Assembly (NCBI GenBank): GCA_965650335.1
Contig: CBFGOI010000003.1
Location: 43,011-107,010 of the forward strand
From: Paradesertivirga sp965650335
GTDB taxonomy: Bacteria > Bacteroidota > Bacteroidia > Sphingobacteriales > Sphingobacteriaceae
Length of the DNA stretch: 64,000 nt
Reading direction: 5' to 3'
The position numbers and the translations under genes are program-made. Below the pieces are notes generated by a model. It made no database searches and was not told the origin of the DNA. It saw only the letters and a program-made list of their open reading frames with translations. Of this stretch, positions 1-8,304 are shown piece after piece (within the stretch, counting starts at the first letter, position 1; each line of letters opens with the position of its first letter).

Positions 1-143
1 GGGATATCTTCTTTTTCTAAAAGCTTAAGTCCAGACTTTCCATCTTTCGCCTGATAAACTTTATAGCCCTCAAGCTCGAGAATTCTGGAAATTAGCGAGC
101 GAAGACGCTCTTCATCGTCTATAATTAGAATCTTTTTGATGAT
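1..143 (-). CDS. Response regulator receiver domain, truncated by window edge
   Basis: The reverse strand reads KKILIIDDEERLRSLISRIL and continues ELEGYKVYQAKDGKSGLKLLEKEDI. This is the first beta strand, the acidic DDEE pocket, helix 1 and strand 2 of a CheY-like receiver domain. The phosphoacceptor Asp and output domain lie beyond the left edge, so the subfamily cannot be told. It diverges from the copper operon and could regulate it, but that is only positional. Oddity: the codon where ATG is expected is ATC (138-143 encodes Ile-Ile), and the frame is closed upstream by a stop at 150-152. There is no ATG, GTG or TTG at the natural start. The upper boundary given is therefore the likely non-canonical or damaged start. 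Confidence 0.7.
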   Translation of the reverse strand, partial: MIKKILIIDDEERLRSLISRILELEGYKVYQAKDGKSGLKLLEKEDI

Positions 144-407
144 AAATTTTTAAACAAATAACGGGTAAAATAATGCCTCGAGCAAACTAAATATGCTGAC
201 GGGGGCTGAGAACACTTAATTGGAGTAATTTTGTTTATGGAAGAATGCCGACTGATTCCCATCCTACATTGCGGGCAGATTGTTGCTAACGATAAATTAT
301 AACTTCTAAAAAGAAAATTATGCTATTTACGGTTGTAAATTATATAAAACTCTCTCAAAATTATATAAAGTCATAAATAACAATTCTTTATATATTTGCT
401 TTTGTAA

Positions 408-848
408 ATGAAATTATTCCGTACCTATATCGTACTTACGTTAGCCATGCTGATAACCTTGTCGGCAAGCGGGATAACAATTTCTTTGCATAAGTGCTGT
501 GGTTCTATAAAAGGATTTTCGCTTTTCGCTAGTGCTCACAAATGTGAGATGGCCGAGAAACCGGCTCCAAAAGACTGCCCCCAACATTCAAAAACATCGC
601 TAAAGAAAACGTCCTGCTGTACAGATCAGAAAATAGTTTTAACTAAATCCACAGACAAAGCATTTCCTGCAACTACAAATAGCCAGGTAAAAGAAACGAA
701 ACAAAACTTTGATGTTTTGTTTTTCCATACCTTAATTACCAACTGGTTTAGTTCATCCGATCAGCAAGAAGAAGAAATACGAAAGCCATCTCCCGGCTTG
801 TTTATCATAGAAGCATTAATTCTCTTGCTTCAGCAATTCAGATTATAG
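408..848 (+). CDS. Small secreted Cys/His protein, HYC_CC_PP family
   Basis: The 146-residue protein has an N-terminal hydrophobic signal segment (residues 5-26), then LHKCCG at about 27-32, a second Cys pair (SCC) near residue 69, and a hydrophobic C-terminal stretch. This arrangement matches the small Bacteroidota proteins called HYC_CC_PP, commonly found beside heavy-metal efflux genes. The cysteines and histidines suggest periplasmic metal contact, but no biochemical role is established. It precedes the CusA-type pump by 160 bases and likely belongs to the same transcription unit. A Bacteroidota-type -7 match (TATATTTG, 391-398) lies only 9 bases before the ATG, so either the mRNA has almost no leader or the match is fortuitous. 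Confidence 0.7.
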   Translation: MKLFRTYIVLTLAMLITLSASGITISLHKCCGSIKGFSLFASAHKCEMAEKPAPKDCPQHSKTSLKKTSCCTDQKIVLTKSTDKAFPATTNSQVKETKQNFDVLFFHTLITNWFSSSDQQEEEIRKPSPGLFIIEALILLLQQFRL

Positions 849-864
849 GATTTTTATCAGCGAC

Positions 865-905
865 ACCACCACATTTTGGTGGTCTCTAACCCATTTTGTC
901 GGGTT
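865..905 (+). other. Two tandem short hairpins between the HYC-type gene and cusA
   Basis: ACCACC (865-870) pairs with GGTGGT (878-883), and AACCC (888-892) pairs with GGGTT (901-905). Neither is followed by a T tract, so these are not good intrinsic terminators. They could set processing or relative expression of the small protein and the pump. Confidence 0.4.
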
Positions 906-1008
906 AATGAACCGGTCAGCTTCGAGGTATTTGGCGTTTTACGTCAATTTTCTCTCGCATCAATCAGCCGACCTGAATTTTTTGACTGATAATAATTAAC
1001 AAAATCTC

Positions 1009-2310
1009 ATGATAGAGAAACTGATTGCATTTTCATTACGCAACAGGTTTTTAGTTCTCCTTTGTTCGGCGGCCATATTTGTATGGGGAATCTATTCTGT
1101 AAAAACCAGTAAAATTGATGCCATTCCGGATTTGTCCGAAAATCAGGTAATTGTGTTTACCGAATGGATGGGGCGCAGTCCGCAGCTTATCGAAGACCAA
1201 ATTACCTATCCACTGGTTACTAATTTGCAAGGTATTCCCAAGGTGAAGTATGTTAGGGCCAGTTCCATGTTTGGAATGAGTTTTATCTATATCATTTTTG
1301 AAGATGATACCGATACCTATTGGGCCCGATCGCGCGTTTTGGAACGCCTTAGCTCCCTCGGTACTGCCTTACCTGCAGGGGTAAAGCCCACAATGGGGCC
1401 CGATGGAACCGGTGTGGGACATGTTTTGTGGTATACTCTGGATGCGCCCGGAATGGATTTGGGAGAACAGCGCGCCGTTCAGGATTGGTACATAAAATTC
1501 GCCCTGCAAAATGTGAAAGGAATAAGTGAAATCGCCTCTTTCGGCGGATTTCAAAAACAGTATCAAATAAGTATTGACCCCAATAAATTAAGCTATTACA
1601 AACTTGGCTTGTCAGATGTGATGCGCTCGGTAAACTCGAACAATAACGAAGCGGGGGGCAGGAAGTTTGAAATGAGCGATATCGGGTACATCATAAAAAC
1701 TACCGGATACCTGAAATCTATTGAGGAGATTGAAAATCTATCAATTAAAACGCGCAACTCAATTCCTGTACGGATTAAAGATGTGGCTTCTGTAGAAATG
1801 TCGGGCGAAAGCCGCCTGGGTATTTTTGATTATAACGGCCAGGGCGAAGCCGTAGGCGGAATTGCTGTTTTGCGGTACGGAGAAAATGCTGATGAAGTAA
1901 TTGGTCGACTGAAAAATAAAATGAAAGAGGTGAGCAAGGGCTTACCTGCGGGACTAAAGTTTAACATTGTTTACGACAGGGGCGAACTGATCGAAGAATC
2001 GATTTCGTCTATAAAAACGACTTTAATCGAAGAGATGATAGTCGTTTCACTCATCGTACTACTATTCCTTCTGCATTGGAGAAGTGCTATCAGTATTATT
2101 ATTCAAATCCCTATTACCATTGCTGCCAGCTTTATCGTATTGAACGCGTTCGACATCAGTTCAAACATCATGTCTTTAACTGGGATTGCCCTTGCCATAG
2201 GGGTAATTGTTGACAATGGAATTATAATGGCCGAGAATGCATACCGGCATCTTGCAGTAAGACAGGCGGAGTTAACTGCTTTGCAGAAAGGAGAAACTAA
2301 TGTTAAATAA
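1009..2310 (+). CDS. cusA: HME-RND copper/silver efflux pump, N-terminal part (CusA-N)
   Basis: The 433-residue product is the first third of a CusA/CzcA-type inner-membrane RND pump that exports metal with proton antiport. It holds TM1 (about 10-30), the first periplasmic porter loop (IDAIPDLSENQV) and TM2-TM4. The proton-relay Asp in VDNGIIMAENAYRH is at 402, matching E. coli CusA D405. The ORF ends at 2310, in the cytoplasmic linker between TM4 and TM5, and the rest of the pump starts at 2300 in another frame. Normal family members are one chain of about 1,040-1,080 residues; the two parts here add up to that. It is either a naturally split pump or a frameshifted gene (see findings). Confidence 0.85.
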   Translation: MIEKLIAFSLRNRFLVLLCSAAIFVWGIYSVKTSKIDAIPDLSENQVIVFTEWMGRSPQLIEDQITYPLVTNLQGIPKVKYVRASSMFGMSFIYIIFEDDTDTYWARSRVLERLSSLGTALPAGVKPTMGPDGTGVGHVLWYTLDAPGMDLGEQRAVQDWYIKFALQNVKGISEIASFGGFQKQYQISIDPNKLSYYKLGLSDVMRSVNSNNNEAGGRKFEMSDIGYIIKTTGYLKSIEEIENLSIKTRNSIPVRIKDVASVEMSGESRLGIFDYNGQGEAVGGIAVLRYGENADEVIGRLKNKMKEVSKGLPAGLKFNIVYDRGELIEESISSIKTTLIEEMIVVSLIVLLFLLHWRSAISIIIQIPITIAASFIVLNAFDISSNIMSLTGIALAIGVIVDNGIIMAENAYRHLAVRQAELTALQKGETNVK

Positions 2311-4243
2311 GTTTAGCAAATACTTTGCTCGTAATAAAAAAGAGAACTATGTGAGACTTTCTGATGAAGAGCGTTTGCAAATCATTGAAAAATCTTCAAA
2401 ACAGGTATCTCGCGGAGTTTTTTATTCTACCGTAATAATTATCACCTCATTTCTACCGGTTTTTTTATTAACCGGCCAGGAGGGTAAGCTTTTTCATCCG
2501 CTGGCATACACCAAAACCTTCATTTTGATGATTGATGCTTTGCTGGTGGTAACGCTTGCACCGGTTCTGATTTCATTTTTTATGAAAGGACGCTTTCGCA
2601 TGGAATATGAAAATCCCATTAACCGAAAACTGGAAAGCTTTTATGAGCCATTAATCCGTACTTGTATAAAACATCGCAAAACTACTATAGGCATAAATAT
2701 TCTAGCCGTTCTTATTAGCATTCCATTGCTTATGAGTATGGGCAGAGAGTTTATGCCGCCGTTGGATGAACAGTCGATTTTGTTTATGCCAGTTACTTTG
2801 CCCGATGTTTCCAATGCAGAAATCAAACGAATTCTACAGGTACAAGATCGAATCATAAAATCTGTTCCCGAAGTAGATAAAGTTTTAGGGAAAGCGGGAC
2901 GTGCGAGTACAGCTACCGATAACTCGCCTATCAGCATGATAGAAACCATGATTTCATTGAAGCCAAAGAGCGAATGGCGGCCGGGCCTTACAAAAAAAGA
3001 TCTGATCAAGGAACTGGATCAAAAGCTTCAGATTCCCGGTGTGGTAAATGGCTGGACACAGCCTATTATTAACCGGATAAATATGCTTTCAACGGGTATT
3101 CGCACAGATGTGGGGGTTAAAGTTTACGGACAGGATTTACAGCAAATAGACAAAGTGTCAAAGCAGGTGCACTCCCTTTTACAAGGTATCGATGGCGTGA
3201 AGGATATTTACGTAGAACCCGTTACAGGGGGTAAATATCTGGAGATCGATATTCAACGAGATCAGTTGGAGCGCTACGGTTTAACTGTTGAAGATGTAAA
3301 TTCTACTGTTGAAACCGCTATCGGAGGCGCTCCATTCGCGACAACAGTAGAGGGGCGTCGCCGGTTTAACATCAGTCTGCGGTTAGGACAGGATTATCGT
3401 AACAGTATCGAACGCTTAAAACGGATTCCCTTGAATTCCCCTGATGCGGGAGTAGTTCCGCTTTCGTCTGTTACCGAGATCCGTTTTGTAAATGGTCCGC
3501 CCATGATTACTTCCGAAAACGCCATTTTACGAGGGGCGGTAATGTTTAACGTTCGCGACAGAGATTTGGGGAATACGGTTCAGGAAGCGATTTTAAAGCT
3601 TAACAAGCAGCTTCAATTACCGAATGGTGCTTTCATAGAATGGAGTGGTCAGTATGAAAACTTAATTCGTGGACAGCAGACATTGGTTTTCATCGCTCCT
3701 ATTGTTCTATTGATCATTTTCTTATCTCTTTATCTCGCTTTTAAATCCTTACGGGAAGCCTTTTTGAGTTTGATAACCATTCCATTTGCATTGATCGGTG
3801 GCGCCTACCTTGTTTACTTCTGGGGCGTGAATCTTTCGGTAGCAGTAGCTGTTGGGTTCATTGCTTTGTTTGGTATTGCAGTAGAAACCGGAGTTGTGAT
3901 GGTAATATATTTAAATGATGCTATGAGCCGGCTGGTAGCTTTGAAAGGAAATTCCAGAGATACGATCACCAACGACGACCTTAGGGAATATGTGATTGCC
4001 GGCGCTGCAAAACGTCTTCGTCCAAAGATTATGACGGTTTGCGTAGCCCTGTTCGGACTAATTCCGGTGCTGTGGTCGCAGGGAGTGGGAAGTGATGTAA
4101 TGCAGCCAATTGTGCTGCCTATGATTGGCGGGGTATTGACTTCTTCCATCCATATTTTGATTGTTACACCACTTATATTTTTAATGACAAAAGAATACGA
4201 ATTGAACAAATTTGGAAAAATGGAGGTGCACAATGGACATTAA
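2300..4243 (+). CDS. cusA: HME-RND copper/silver efflux pump, C-terminal part (CusA-C)
   Basis: The 647-residue product begins in the cytoplasmic linker, then has TM5-TM7, the second periplasmic loop and TM8-TM12. Metal-site methionines are M163 (LFMPVTLPD), M213 (SMIETM) and M262 (INMLSTG). Their spacing of 50 and 49 equals that of E. coli CusA M573, M623 and M672, which argues for Cu(I)/Ag(I) rather than Zn/Co. The proton-relay residues E529 (VETGVV) and K576 (RPKIM) are also present, so the pump is complete when both parts are counted. The start at 2300 lies inside the upstream ORF (11-base overlap) and has a strong Shine-Dalgarno, AAAGGAG at 2287-2293, six bases away, unusual for Bacteroidota. 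This suggests coupled translation. Confidence 0.85.
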   Translation: MLNKFSKYFARNKKENYVRLSDEERLQIIEKSSKQVSRGVFYSTVIIITSFLPVFLLTGQEGKLFHPLAYTKTFILMIDALLVVTLAPVLISFFMKGRFRMEYENPINRKLESFYEPLIRTCIKHRKTTIGINILAVLISIPLLMSMGREFMPPLDEQSILFMPVTLPDVSNAEIKRILQVQDRIIKSVPEVDKVLGKAGRASTATDNSPISMIETMISLKPKSEWRPGLTKKDLIKELDQKLQIPGVVNGWTQPIINRINMLSTGIRTDVGVKVYGQDLQQIDKVSKQVHSLLQGIDGVKDIYVEPVTGGKYLEIDIQRDQLERYGLTVEDVNSTVETAIGGAPFATTVEGRRRFNISLRLGQDYRNSIERLKRIPLNSPDAGVVPLSSVTEIRFVNGPPMITSENAILRGAVMFNVRDRDLGNTVQEAILKLNKQLQLPNGAFIEWSGQYENLIRGQQTLVFIAPIVLLIIFLSLYLAFKSLREAFLSLITIPFALIGGAYLVYFWGVNLSVAVAVGFIALFGIAVETGVVMVIYLNDAMSRLVALKGNSRDTITNDDLREYVIAGAAKRLRPKIMTVCVALFGLIPVLWSQGVGSDVMQPIVLPMIGGVLTSSIHILIVTPLIFLMTKEYELNKFGKMEVHNGH

Positions 4244-5702
4244 GAGAATTAGGTCATTAGTTTATAGTTCATTAGTTTATAGTTCAATAGTAAGTTTAGT
4301 TAAGGCGCTTAATCTCGCCTTATGTTTCCCTTTTTCTTTGGGGCGAAGTGTTGGGGATGAGGGGTATTCGTATTCATCTCAAAGTCCCCTCACCCTTAAT
4401 CCCTCTCCCCGGGGAGAGGGGGTTGGCGCTTTATGCAAGAAACTTTATGAGGGAATCTCTTTAAAGCCTGGTCTTTCTTTGATTGTGTTGTGTATGCTTA
4501 GTCTCAATATTTCAGCGCAGCAAGGCATGAGCCTGCCGGAAATACTGAAAGAAATTGAAGCGAACAATCCATCTCTCAAAACATATGAATATCAGGCGAA
4601 AAGTCAGGAAGCAAAGGTCGAGGGTGCGGGCGCATGGATGCCACCAATGATAGGGGCGGGAACCTTTATGACGCCTTACCCCGGTCAGGGCATGATTGAA
4701 GAAGGCGATAAAGGCGCTCTTATGATTTCTGCAGAGCAGGATATTCCCAATCCCGCTAAGGTAAAGGCACGGAGAGAATATCTCAATACTTTGGCGGAAA
4801 CCTATACCCTGGGCCGGTCTGAGCGTTTTAATGAATTGCGAAGCAGGGCGAGACAGCTTTATTTCGATTTAATCATAGCATCTAAAAAGCAAAAGTTTCA
4901 ACGCGAGAACAAGCAGATCATGCAAACAATGAAAAAGCTTGCAGATATTCGCTATCCCTATAACCAGGGAAAACTGAATGAGGTTTTTAAGGCAGAAGGT
5001 CGGCTTGCTGAAGCAGATAATATGTTGCTAATGACCGAGGGACGGATCAAATCGGATAAAATGGTATTAAATGCCTTGATGAACCGCCCTGCGACCGCAT
5101 TATTGGAAATTGATACCACTTTGAAAGTGTCGTTTACTCCCCTCGCTGGTCTCGATTCAACCTATTTGGTCGATGTGCGCAGCGATCTGCGACATATGCA
5201 GCATAATATTCATTCGATGCAGGCAAATATTAATCAAATGCGGCAGCAGGCAAAGCCCGATTTTCGAATCCGCTTCGATCATGCAGCCAATTATTCGGCG
5301 ATGATGCCAAGTCAGTTTACCCTTATGGGGATGCTCTCCATCCCAATCGTTCCATGGTCATCAAAAATGTACAAATCGGAAATTAAATCGATGAATTTTG
5401 AAATTGATGCCATGCGTCAGCAAACTGAAGGAATGGTTACAGAAATGCTTGCCATGGCTAAATCTATGTCGGTCGAACTCACATCGATGGAGCAGCAGCT
5501 TAAAGGATATGAAACGAGGATATTGCCCGCTTTGAAGAAGAGCCTTGATGTTTCGATGCTTTCTTACCAGGAGAATAAAATGGATTTGAGCGAAGTGATT
5601 ATCAGCTGGGAAGCACTGAACATGACCCAGATGAATTACCTGGATGCTTTGCAGCGATATTATAAAATGATTACAGATTATGAAAAGAGCATTGAAAGAT
5701 AA
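4233..5702 (+). CDS. cusC: Outer-membrane efflux factor, TolC/CusC type, with interrupted N-terminus
   Basis: Outer-membrane channel partner of the RND pump. The mature part from about 4500 has the two-repeat coiled-coil pattern of TolC-family proteins (long Gln/Ala/Leu helices, RARQLYFDLI, MSVELTSMEQQLKGYETRILP). I choose ATG 4233 because GGAGG at 4222-4226 sits six bases upstream and it overlaps the pump stop by 11 bases; an in-frame TTG at 4212 extends the ORF but is less likely. Oddity: the real signal peptide (KPGLSLIVLCMLSLNISAQ) lies about 75 residues from the start. The codons between translate an intergenic repeat (tandem 15-mers, then SPLTLNPSPRGEG). The frame stays open, but secretion may be impaired. 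Confidence 0.8.
   Translation: MDIKRIRSLVYSSLVYSSIVSLVKALNLALCFPFSLGRSVGDEGYSYSSQSPLTLNPSPRGEGVGALCKKLYEGISLKPGLSLIVLCMLSLNISAQQGMSLPEILKEIEANNPSLKTYEYQAKSQEAKVEGAGAWMPPMIGAGTFMTPYPGQGMIEEGDKGALMISAEQDIPNPAKVKARREYLNTLAETYTLGRSERFNELRSRARQLYFDLIIASKKQKFQRENKQIMQTMKKLADIRYPYNQGKLNEVFKAEGRLAEADNMLLMTEGRIKSDKMVLNALMNRPATALLEIDTTLKVSFTPLAGLDSTYLVDVRSDLRHMQHNIHSMQANINQMRQQAKPDFRIRFDHAANYSAMMPSQFTLMGMLSIPIVPWSSKMYKSEIKSMNFEIDAMRQQTEGMVTEMLAMAKSMSVELTSMEQQLKGYETRILPALKKSLDVSMLSYQENKMDLSEVIISWEALNMTQMNYLDALQRYYKMITDYEKSIER
4254..4425 (+). repeat. Interspersed intergenic repeat inserted in the cusC N-terminus
   Basis: A 15-base unit TCATTAGTTTATAGT occurs twice in tandem (4254-4268, 4269-4283). Further on is a perfect 20-base palindrome CCCTCTCCCCGGGGAGAGGG (4401-4420), flanked by CCCCTCAC and matched at distance by GATGAGGGG. 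Sequences reading CCCTCACCC...CCCTCTCC...GGAGAGGG are a familiar short interspersed family in Bacteroidota intergenic DNA. Here it lies inside a coding frame between the start codon and the signal peptide. The exact ends of the insertion cannot be set without an uninterrupted homologue. Confidence 0.7.
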
Positions 5703-7008
5703 ATCTGCATTCACCATGATTTGCTTTGTGTTACTCTTGCTTTTTAGTTGTAGAGATAAAGCACACCAAGACGATACAAATTCAGCGACGAAATATACCT
5801 GTCCTATGCATCCACAAATTATTTCGGATAAGCCGGGTACCTGTCCCATTTGCCATATGGAGCTGGTTCCGCTAAAGGCAGCGGCTTCGCATAATGTTGC
5901 CGACACGAGTCTTGAAAGTTTAGTCAAACCCACCAATCAACTGGTACTTTCTGAAATTAGAACTGTGAAACCATCAGAAGGGGTGCGCACAGCAGATGTA
6001 AGAATCCAGGGAATTATAAATTACGATTCCAATAATCGGAACGTTATTTCGAGTCGGGTAGGCGGGAGGATTGAGCGATTGTACGTTAAATATAACTATC
6101 AAAGCGTCAGCAAGGGGCAAAAGCTGATGGATATTTATAGTCCTGATTTAGCGAATGCACAACAAGAACTGCTTTACCTGAAGAATAGCGGCGACAAAAA
6201 CCTTTTAGACGCGGCAAAAATGAAGTTGCGCTTACTTGGAGCTTCTGACCAACAAATTAATACCCTGCTCAGAACTGGAAAGCTGGACTATACCTTTTCC
6301 GTTTATAGTCCGTATTCCGGCTATGTATCCGAACAATCGGGAGCAGTAGCTGCCGAGACTGCATATAGCTCTGGTACAGTGATTACTGAAAGTTCGGGTT
6401 CTTCGATGGGCGAAATGGGTGGAAATAGTGCTTCTGTTGCATCAAAATTGCCGACGGTTAAAACAAACTCGCCTCTGCAATTGCGGGAGGGGCAATATAT
6501 TAGCCAAGGGCAAAAAATATTCGACCTTATAAAGGCTTCTTCAGTCTGGGCCGAGTTTTTTGCCAGCGCCGAACAGTTGAACTATTTGAAGCGCGAAACT
6601 CCTGTGCAGGTAACTGCGCTTGATAACCCGGCACAAAGTACTCTATCCAAAATCAGCCTGATCCAGCCTTATTACAGCGAGGGCGCTACATTTTCTCTGG
6701 TAAGATCGAAAGTAAATAATTCGGGCAAGCAATGGAAGGTAGGACAGCTGGTCGAAGTTAAAACAGATGTGGATAGTAAATTTGGGAGCTGGCTTCCCCG
6801 AAGTTCAGTTCTGCACTTGGGGTCGAAGTATGTCGCTTTTGTAAAGAATGAGGGACATTTCATTCCTGTTTATGTAAGAATAACCGAACGGAGAGGCGAC
6901 TGGGTGGAGATTGGCGAAAGCTTGCCGAAAGATGCGAATGTTGCAGTAAATGCCTGGTTTTTGGTAGACAGTGAGAGTTTTGTGAAGGTAGATAGTTTGA
7001 AGATGTAG
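5680..7008 (+). CDS. cusB: CusB-type periplasmic adaptor lipoprotein with heavy-metal-binding domain (first copy)
   Basis: Membrane-fusion protein joining the RND pump to the outer-membrane channel. A lipobox-like LFSC places the lipidated Cys at residue 24. Residues 39-65 (YTCPMHPQI...PGTCPICHMEL) form the short Cys/Met/His heavy-metal-binding domain often fused to CusB proteins. A barrel-sandwich/hairpin region follows (RVGGRIERLYVKYNYQSVSKGQKL), then beta-barrel and membrane-proximal parts. A Ser/Gly/Met-rich insert (about 225-250, SSGSSMGEMGG) interrupts the lipoyl region and might be a flexible metal-contact loop. It overlaps the cusC end by 23 bases, indicating one operon. Confidence 0.85.
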   Translation: MKRALKDKSAFTMICFVLLLLFSCRDKAHQDDTNSATKYTCPMHPQIISDKPGTCPICHMELVPLKAAASHNVADTSLESLVKPTNQLVLSEIRTVKPSEGVRTADVRIQGIINYDSNNRNVISSRVGGRIERLYVKYNYQSVSKGQKLMDIYSPDLANAQQELLYLKNSGDKNLLDAAKMKLRLLGASDQQINTLLRTGKLDYTFSVYSPYSGYVSEQSGAVAAETAYSSGTVITESSGSSMGEMGGNSASVASKLPTVKTNSPLQLREGQYISQGQKIFDLIKASSVWAEFFASAEQLNYLKRETPVQVTALDNPAQSTLSKISLIQPYYSEGATFSLVRSKVNNSGKQWKVGQLVEVKTDVDSKFGSWLPRSSVLHLGSKYVAFVKNEGHFIPVYVRITERRGDWVEIGESLPKDANVAVNAWFLVDSESFVKVDSLKM

Positions 7009-7082
7009 GCGTTTGTATGCAAAAGTCGATATATATATTTAAACACATCATGGCTGTAGCAATGATTATTAAATAGATTGAA

Positions 7083-8285
7083 ATGAAATTTAAAAAATTA
7101 AATATTCTTGGATTCCTGTTTTTGTGTATAGCGGTATTATGGCTCCCCGCTTGCGGCGGCGACAATCATTCAGGCGACCACCAGAAAGCTAAAACTGAGG
7201 CAAAATACACATGCCCCATGCATCCACAAATAGTACAAAGCCACCCGGGAAACTGCCCGATTTGCGGCATGGAGCTAGTCCTGATGAAAGATACAGGAAA
7301 GGAAATGTCGCTTATGCTAAACGAAAGTCAGATTCAATTGGCCAATATACAGACCATTAAAGTGGGCTCCTCGAACTTCAATACGTCGAAGATCCTGAAT
7401 GGCCGCATCGTAACAAACCCTATGCAAACCGAATTGATATCAAGCCGTATGGCGGGCCGCATCGAACAGCTTTTTGTTAAAGAAACCGGAAGGAAGATCA
7501 TAAAAGGCGAGCCCCTGTTCAAGGTTTACAGTGAGCAGTTACAAGTATTGCAGCAAGATTATTTGCTGCAGATAAAACAGGTGGCGGCTTTTCCGGGAGA
7601 AAAAATATATCAGTCTTTAAGGGAGGCTGCTCGAAATAAGTTAAAACTATTCGGGTACTCTGATGCTCAGATTAGTGCTTTGGCTAAGCGAAACCGTGTG
7701 TCGCCATTGGTTACCATGTATGCTTCAGCATCGGGAATCGTTAATGAAATTAACGTATCAGAGGGACAGTACATCCCGGAAGGAAGTCCGGTTCTACGTT
7801 TAGAGAATTATGATCGTTTATGGATCGAAGCAGATGTTTATCCTTCAGAAATTAATCAGGTCGCTCTTGGATCAAACCTAAAAGTCGTTGTAAATGGATT
7901 ATCAGATTTAAGCCAAAATGCAAAGGTCGACTTTATCAGTCCCGCTTTAGATCCTTCAACTCAACGTTTAACTATTCGTGCGTCTATTGATAATTCTGCA
8001 GGTAAAATCCAGCCTGGTATGCAGGCAAATGTATATTTATCTACCGGAAATGTTTCAAATGTTGTTAGTTTACCAATAGAATCTGTACTTCGGGATGAAA
8101 ATGGAGCCTACGTTTGGATAAAAACCGCTGCAAATTCTTTCACCTCCCGGCAAGTTATTACCGGGGCAGAAGATGCAAACAATATAATTATTACGTCAGG
8201 AATTTCTGGCGGCGAAGAAATAGTCACAAGAGGTGCATATTTGCTGCATAGCGAGCTGACTCTGAAACGAGGAACAAGTCTTTAA
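7083..8285 (+). CDS. cusB: CusB-type periplasmic adaptor lipoprotein with heavy-metal-binding domain (second copy)
   Basis: Second membrane-fusion protein of the cluster. The lipobox LPAC places Cys24 as the anchor. Residues 42-67 carry the same CPMHP...CPICGMEL heavy-metal-binding module. The lipoyl/hairpin part follows (SSRMAGRIEQLFVKETGRKIIKGEPLF), then a beta-barrel and a membrane-proximal C-terminus (SGGEEIVTRGAYLLHSE). It lacks the Ser/Gly/Met-rich insert of the first copy. RND assemblies take six adaptors per trimer. Two different adaptors in one operon could form mixed rings (as proposed for some CusB/ZneB-type systems), or one could act as a metallochaperone; which applies is inference. 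Confidence 0.85.
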   Translation: MKFKKLNILGFLFLCIAVLWLPACGGDNHSGDHQKAKTEAKYTCPMHPQIVQSHPGNCPICGMELVLMKDTGKEMSLMLNESQIQLANIQTIKVGSSNFNTSKILNGRIVTNPMQTELISSRMAGRIEQLFVKETGRKIIKGEPLFKVYSEQLQVLQQDYLLQIKQVAAFPGEKIYQSLREAARNKLKLFGYSDAQISALAKRNRVSPLVTMYASASGIVNEINVSEGQYIPEGSPVLRLENYDRLWIEADVYPSEINQVALGSNLKVVVNGLSDLSQNAKVDFISPALDPSTQRLTIRASIDNSAGKIQPGMQANVYLSTGNVSNVVSLPIESVLRDENGAYVWIKTAANSFTSRQVITGAEDANNIIITSGISGGEEIVTRGAYLLHSELTLKRGTSL

Positions 8286-8304
8286 ATAAGTATAAACTAA
8301 TAGT

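Noticed and set aside
195..215. GGGGGCTGAGA resembling part of a TPP riboswitch
   Set aside because: Only the CTGAGA block fits. The second conserved half (CTGATCTGGATAATACCAGC-like) is absent, and no thiamin gene follows.
2280..2312. Programmed ribosomal frameshift in cusA
   Set aside because: No slippery heptamer or downstream pseudoknot is evident, and an independent ATG with a strong Shine-Dalgarno explains translation of the second part better.
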